Assembly: GCF_963678635.1 (NCBI RefSeq)
Contig: NC_087071.1
Location: forward strand, 38,524,438 to 38,588,437
Direction: 5' to 3'
Length of the DNA: 64,000 nt
From: Symsagittifera roscoffensis
Lineage: Eukaryota; Xenacoelomorpha; Acoela; Convolutidae
Below the pieces are notes generated by a model. The model ran no database searches and was not told the origin of the DNA. It worked only from the letters and a program-made list of their open reading frames with translations. Both the position numbers and the translations under genes were made by a program. This document shows, piece by piece, positions 61,460-64,000 of the stretch. Numbering within the stretch: position 1 is the first letter of the stretch; every line of letters begins with the position of its first letter.

Positions 61460-64000
61460 ATGCCTGCCCTTAACCGAAACGAGAAAGTCAAATGTGAGGA
61501 ATGTGGTCGGGAATACAGGAGAGCTGATAATGCGAGACATCGAAAAAGATGTGAAAAGCAGGAGGAACATAAGTGTTCCAAATGTCATTTTTATACAAAG
61601 AACAAGGACGAGATGAACTATCATGTTGCTAAAAAACATGCTCCAGCAAGTTCCAAGCAATCAACGGTGTGTTCTTCTTGTGAGCAAGAGTTCCCGAGTT
61701 ACTACTCTCTCCAGCAACATCGGAGAAAGGAACATGGAGTGAAACAACGGAAGCCAAGTGATACGGTAGCCAACTTGAACAAGATTGTGGAGGAAGAAGG
61801 GGAAGATGGTGAAAAATTGAAGGAGGAACTTGGTGCATGTCAACATTTTCTGGTGGATACGGAGATAGAAAATGGGAGACATAAGGTATTTAACTTCCAA
61901 ATGTCCAAGTTAGATACTAAAATAATTAACGAGAAACTTGAAGAAGTCTTCAACAAGCTCGACTCTGCCGCAAAAATCAATATTGCTCTGGGTTTTGTTC
62001 TTCGAAATATTGAGACTGGTGAATATCGATATTTCTACGCTCATGAAAACAATACTCTGTTTGAAAAATCCCACTTACTTTGTACGAAAGCGGATTTGAT
62101 AACAATCCAAGGAAAAGTAGAAAAATTTGATATTGTGGAACAATGTACACAAGAACGCCAGAACACAAAGTGGCGATTCAAGTTGATTACTAACGTTACA
62201 ATTTTTGCTGCTTTGCTGAAAAACATCCCAATGGGATGTCCAGATTCTGTCTTACCCGAACCTCTACTGAAAAACCATTCTGTTAACTGTCTTTTATCTA
62301 ACAAGGACAGGGAACCTTACAAAGATCATTTGTGTCTATTCCGCGCATTGGCCATGTACATGAACGGACACAATGATCTCGACACTCACACCTCCAGATA
62401 TTTTACAGAATTCATAACAAAATCTGGTTATGATCCTAAGAATTTTCGTGGAGTTTCCGTTGAAGACTTACCTGTTGTCGAGGAAATAATTGGACGCAAC
62501 ATCTTTATTTACGATTTTGATATTCAAGAGGGAGAATATGTGGGAGAACTAGCACGAAGAAGTATTGGTAGATTTGATAAAACAGTCAAATTACTGAGAT
62601 TCAACAATCATATCATTCATGCAAATGATATAGATAGCTTCTTTAAGTGTTTCCGGTGCCCTAGTTGTGATAGTTTCTTCAAAAGATCCGAGTTTCACAA
62701 CAAACATCTTCTGAGATGTAAGGATCGTGTGAAACATATTTACCCAAAGAACGTATATGAGCTTCGCAAAACCCTGTTTGAAAAGCTAGAAGGATTCAAT
62801 CTTCCAGTTTCCGATGATAAAAAACTCTTCAAAAACCTAGCAATTTTCGATTTTGAGTCGATTTGTGTGCCTACAGAAGAGCTAAAAGAAACACAAACTA
62901 CTACCTGGATTGGAAAACATGTCCCCATTTCAGTCTCTATATCATCAAATCTGATTGATGAACCCATCTTTTTGTACAACAAGGATCCACAGAACTTGAT
63001 TATTGATTTTGTAAGCAAACTCGAGCTGTTGGCTGAGAAAAGTAAGCTGGAGATGAGAACAAATTTCCAAGATATTGAAGTTGCTGTCAATGAAATAATG
63101 AAAAAAATCTTTGATCAATTAAATGAGCGAGGCCAGAATTTTTCAAGTAACAAGTTTGAATACGAAGACGAATGTTTTGAAGATTCGGATGAAGCAGATA
63201 TGTCAACACAATTCTTGCGAATTCAGAAAAATCAAGTCATCGATTTGAAACAACATCTGGAGAGATATATAAATACTTTACCTGTTTTTGGATTTAACAG
63301 TGGTAGATATGACTTAAATTTGATCAAGTCCTACTTAATCCCTTATTTGATTCGCGATAAAGAGCAAGAAACATCCGTTATCAAAAAAGCAAATGATTTT
63401 ATATCTTTCAAGTTTGGAGATGTACAATTTCTTGACATTATGAAATTTCTGGGTGGAGCAACAACTCTGGACTCATTTCTCAAAGCTTATAAAGCTAGTG
63501 AAACAAAAGGATTCTTTCCTTATGAGTGGTTTGACAATCCTGACAAACTTGATTTTCCAGGACTGCCCCCATATGAAGGATTTTTCAGTAAACTTAGAAA
63601 CAACAATCCACTAGACAAAGACTTTACTGATTATGAAAAACTGAGGAAGAGTGGTCTTGATGAACAGCAAGCACTGAAAAAGCTTCAAATCAACACTGTA
63701 CCCGCATCTGGTCTAGATAATTACAGTTACTTACAACAAACTTGGCAGAAAAACGGAATGACTGTGTTCAAAGACTTTTTGCAGTGGTACAACAACAAAG
63801 ATGTAGTTCCAACCCTGGAAGCAATGCAAAAAATGATTCAGTTTTATCATAACAAAGGGATAGACATGTTGAAACTTGGATGTACACTTCCAAATCTAGC
63901 AAACATATGTCTACACAGATCTACACATTACAAGTTTTATCCATTTTGCGAAAGTGATAAAGATTTGTGTGAAAAAATACGAGAAGACATGACCGGTGGG
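61460..64000 (+). CDS. Protein-primed family B DNA polymerase with zinc fingers and OTU-like segment (partial at window end)
   Basis: Open for 847 codons to the window edge. Three zinc fingers come first: C12/C15/H27/C31, C39/C42/H55/H60 and C71/C74/H87/H92. An OTU-protease-like segment follows, with DHLCLFRALA (D289, Cys292) and His387 in HANDID as candidate catalytic residues, then a fourth finger C400/C403/H416/C420. The polymerase 3'-5' exonuclease comes next: ExoI D464-F-E466 (IFDFES), ExoII N613 to D618 (FNSGRYDLN), ExoIII region around D659 (FLDIMKFLGGATTLDSF). The polymerase motifs lie beyond the window; the decayed copy at 3231-4962 begins where this frame stops. It would replicate the element's linear DNA in the nucleus, as in Mavericks/Polintons and adintoviruses. 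The uninterrupted frame, spliced leader and TATA suggest a recently functional gene. Confidence 0.9.
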   Translation, partial: MPALNRNEKVKCEECGREYRRADNARHRKRCEKQEEHKCSKCHFYTKNKDEMNYHVAKKHAPASSKQSTVCSSCEQEFPSYYSLQQHRRKEHGVKQRKPSDTVANLNKIVEEEGEDGEKLKEELGACQHFLVDTEIENGRHKVFNFQMSKLDTKIINEKLEEVFNKLDSAAKINIALGFVLRNIETGEYRYFYAHENNTLFEKSHLLCTKADLITIQGKVEKFDIVEQCTQERQNTKWRFKLITNVTIFAALLKNIPMGCPDSVLPEPLLKNHSVNCLLSNKDREPYKDHLCLFRALAMYMNGHNDLDTHTSRYFTEFITKSGYDPKNFRGVSVEDLPVVEEIIGRNIFIYDFDIQEGEYVGELARRSIGRFDKTVKLLRFNNHIIHANDIDSFFKCFRCPSCDSFFKRSEFHNKHLLRCKDRVKHIYPKNVYELRKTLFEKLEGFNLPVSDDKKLFKNLAIFDFESICVPTEELKETQTTTWIGKHVPISVSISSNLIDEPIFLYNKDPQNLIIDFVSKLELLAEKSKLEMRTNFQDIEVAVNEIMKKIFDQLNERGQNFSSNKFEYEDECFEDSDEADMSTQFLRIQKNQVIDLKQHLERYINTLPVFGFNSGRYDLNLIKSYLIPYLIRDKEQETSVIKKANDFISFKFGDVQFLDIMKFLGGATTLDSFLKAYKASETKGFFPYEWFDNPDKLDFPGLPPYEGFFSKLRNNNPLDKDFTDYEKLRKSGLDEQQALKKLQINTVPASGLDNYSYLQQTWQKNGMTVFKDFLQWYNNKDVVPTLEAMQKMIQFYHNKGIDMLKLGCTLPNLANICLHRSTHYKFYPFCESDKDLCEKIREDMTGG

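Overview
The window is AT-rich eukaryotic nuclear DNA, most likely from an invertebrate animal. Two genes can be assembled by reading splice junctions: a small secreted acidic protein (14727-16088, minus) and a single-pass membrane protein with an LRRNT cap and leucine-rich repeats (18921-21399, minus). The second needs one GA-AG intron to stay open. Non-GT introns are known to be frequent in larvacean tunicates, but one intron is too weak a basis for naming the host. Most of the rest is mobile or virus-like DNA and satellites.

Layout. 1-5 kb: decayed, overlapping remnants of a virus-like element (two copies of a family B DNA polymerase 3' part, plus remnants of genes here called orfA, orfB and orfF). 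5.2-5.8 kb: a short repeat and a BEL/Pao retroelement scrap. 6.1-9.1 kb: an inverted-repeat element full of TTATAATCGATTATAA-like words, with a smaller element nested in it. 9.7-11.7 kb: a foldback element and a 31-bp satellite, duplicated together. 13.1-14.3 kb: a 29-bp satellite. 14.7-21.4 kb: the two host genes, separated by tandem decayed copies of the 5' part of orfC, a gene that is intact at 56 kb. 22.5-24.8 kb: two TIR elements. 28.5-50.2 kb: decayed Ty3/Gypsy-like retroelement sequence with a 4.6-kb tandem duplication (30-39 kb) and a 1,411-bp near-perfect tandem duplication (41-44 kb).

53.3-64 kb is the most interesting part: a compact cluster of mostly intact genes of the same virus-like element whose remnants lie at 1-5 kb. 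Minus strand: a zinc-finger protein resembling the polymerase N-terminus, orfD, orfE, two orfA copies, two orfF copies (small membrane protein) and orfB. Plus strand: orfC, and at the right edge a large open frame (847 codons, cut by the window end) with zinc fingers, an OTU-like segment and the exonuclease motifs of a protein-primed family B DNA polymerase of the Maverick/Polinton/adintovirus kind. No integrase, packaging ATPase or capsid gene of that element is visible here.

The intergenic regions of this cluster look like promoters built from animal transcription-factor sites. The orfB/pol gap has 60-bp repeats carrying six perfect CREs. The orfE/orfC gap has an AP-1 site and two perfect CArG (SRF) boxes. 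The orfA genes and the zinc-finger gene have series of CCAAT boxes. The pol and orfC promoters share an 11-bp word exactly 9 bp upstream of the TATA box. orfB and orfF overlap as TGATG. Together this suggests a poorly described endogenous DNA-virus lineage with promoters resembling those of immediate-early genes.
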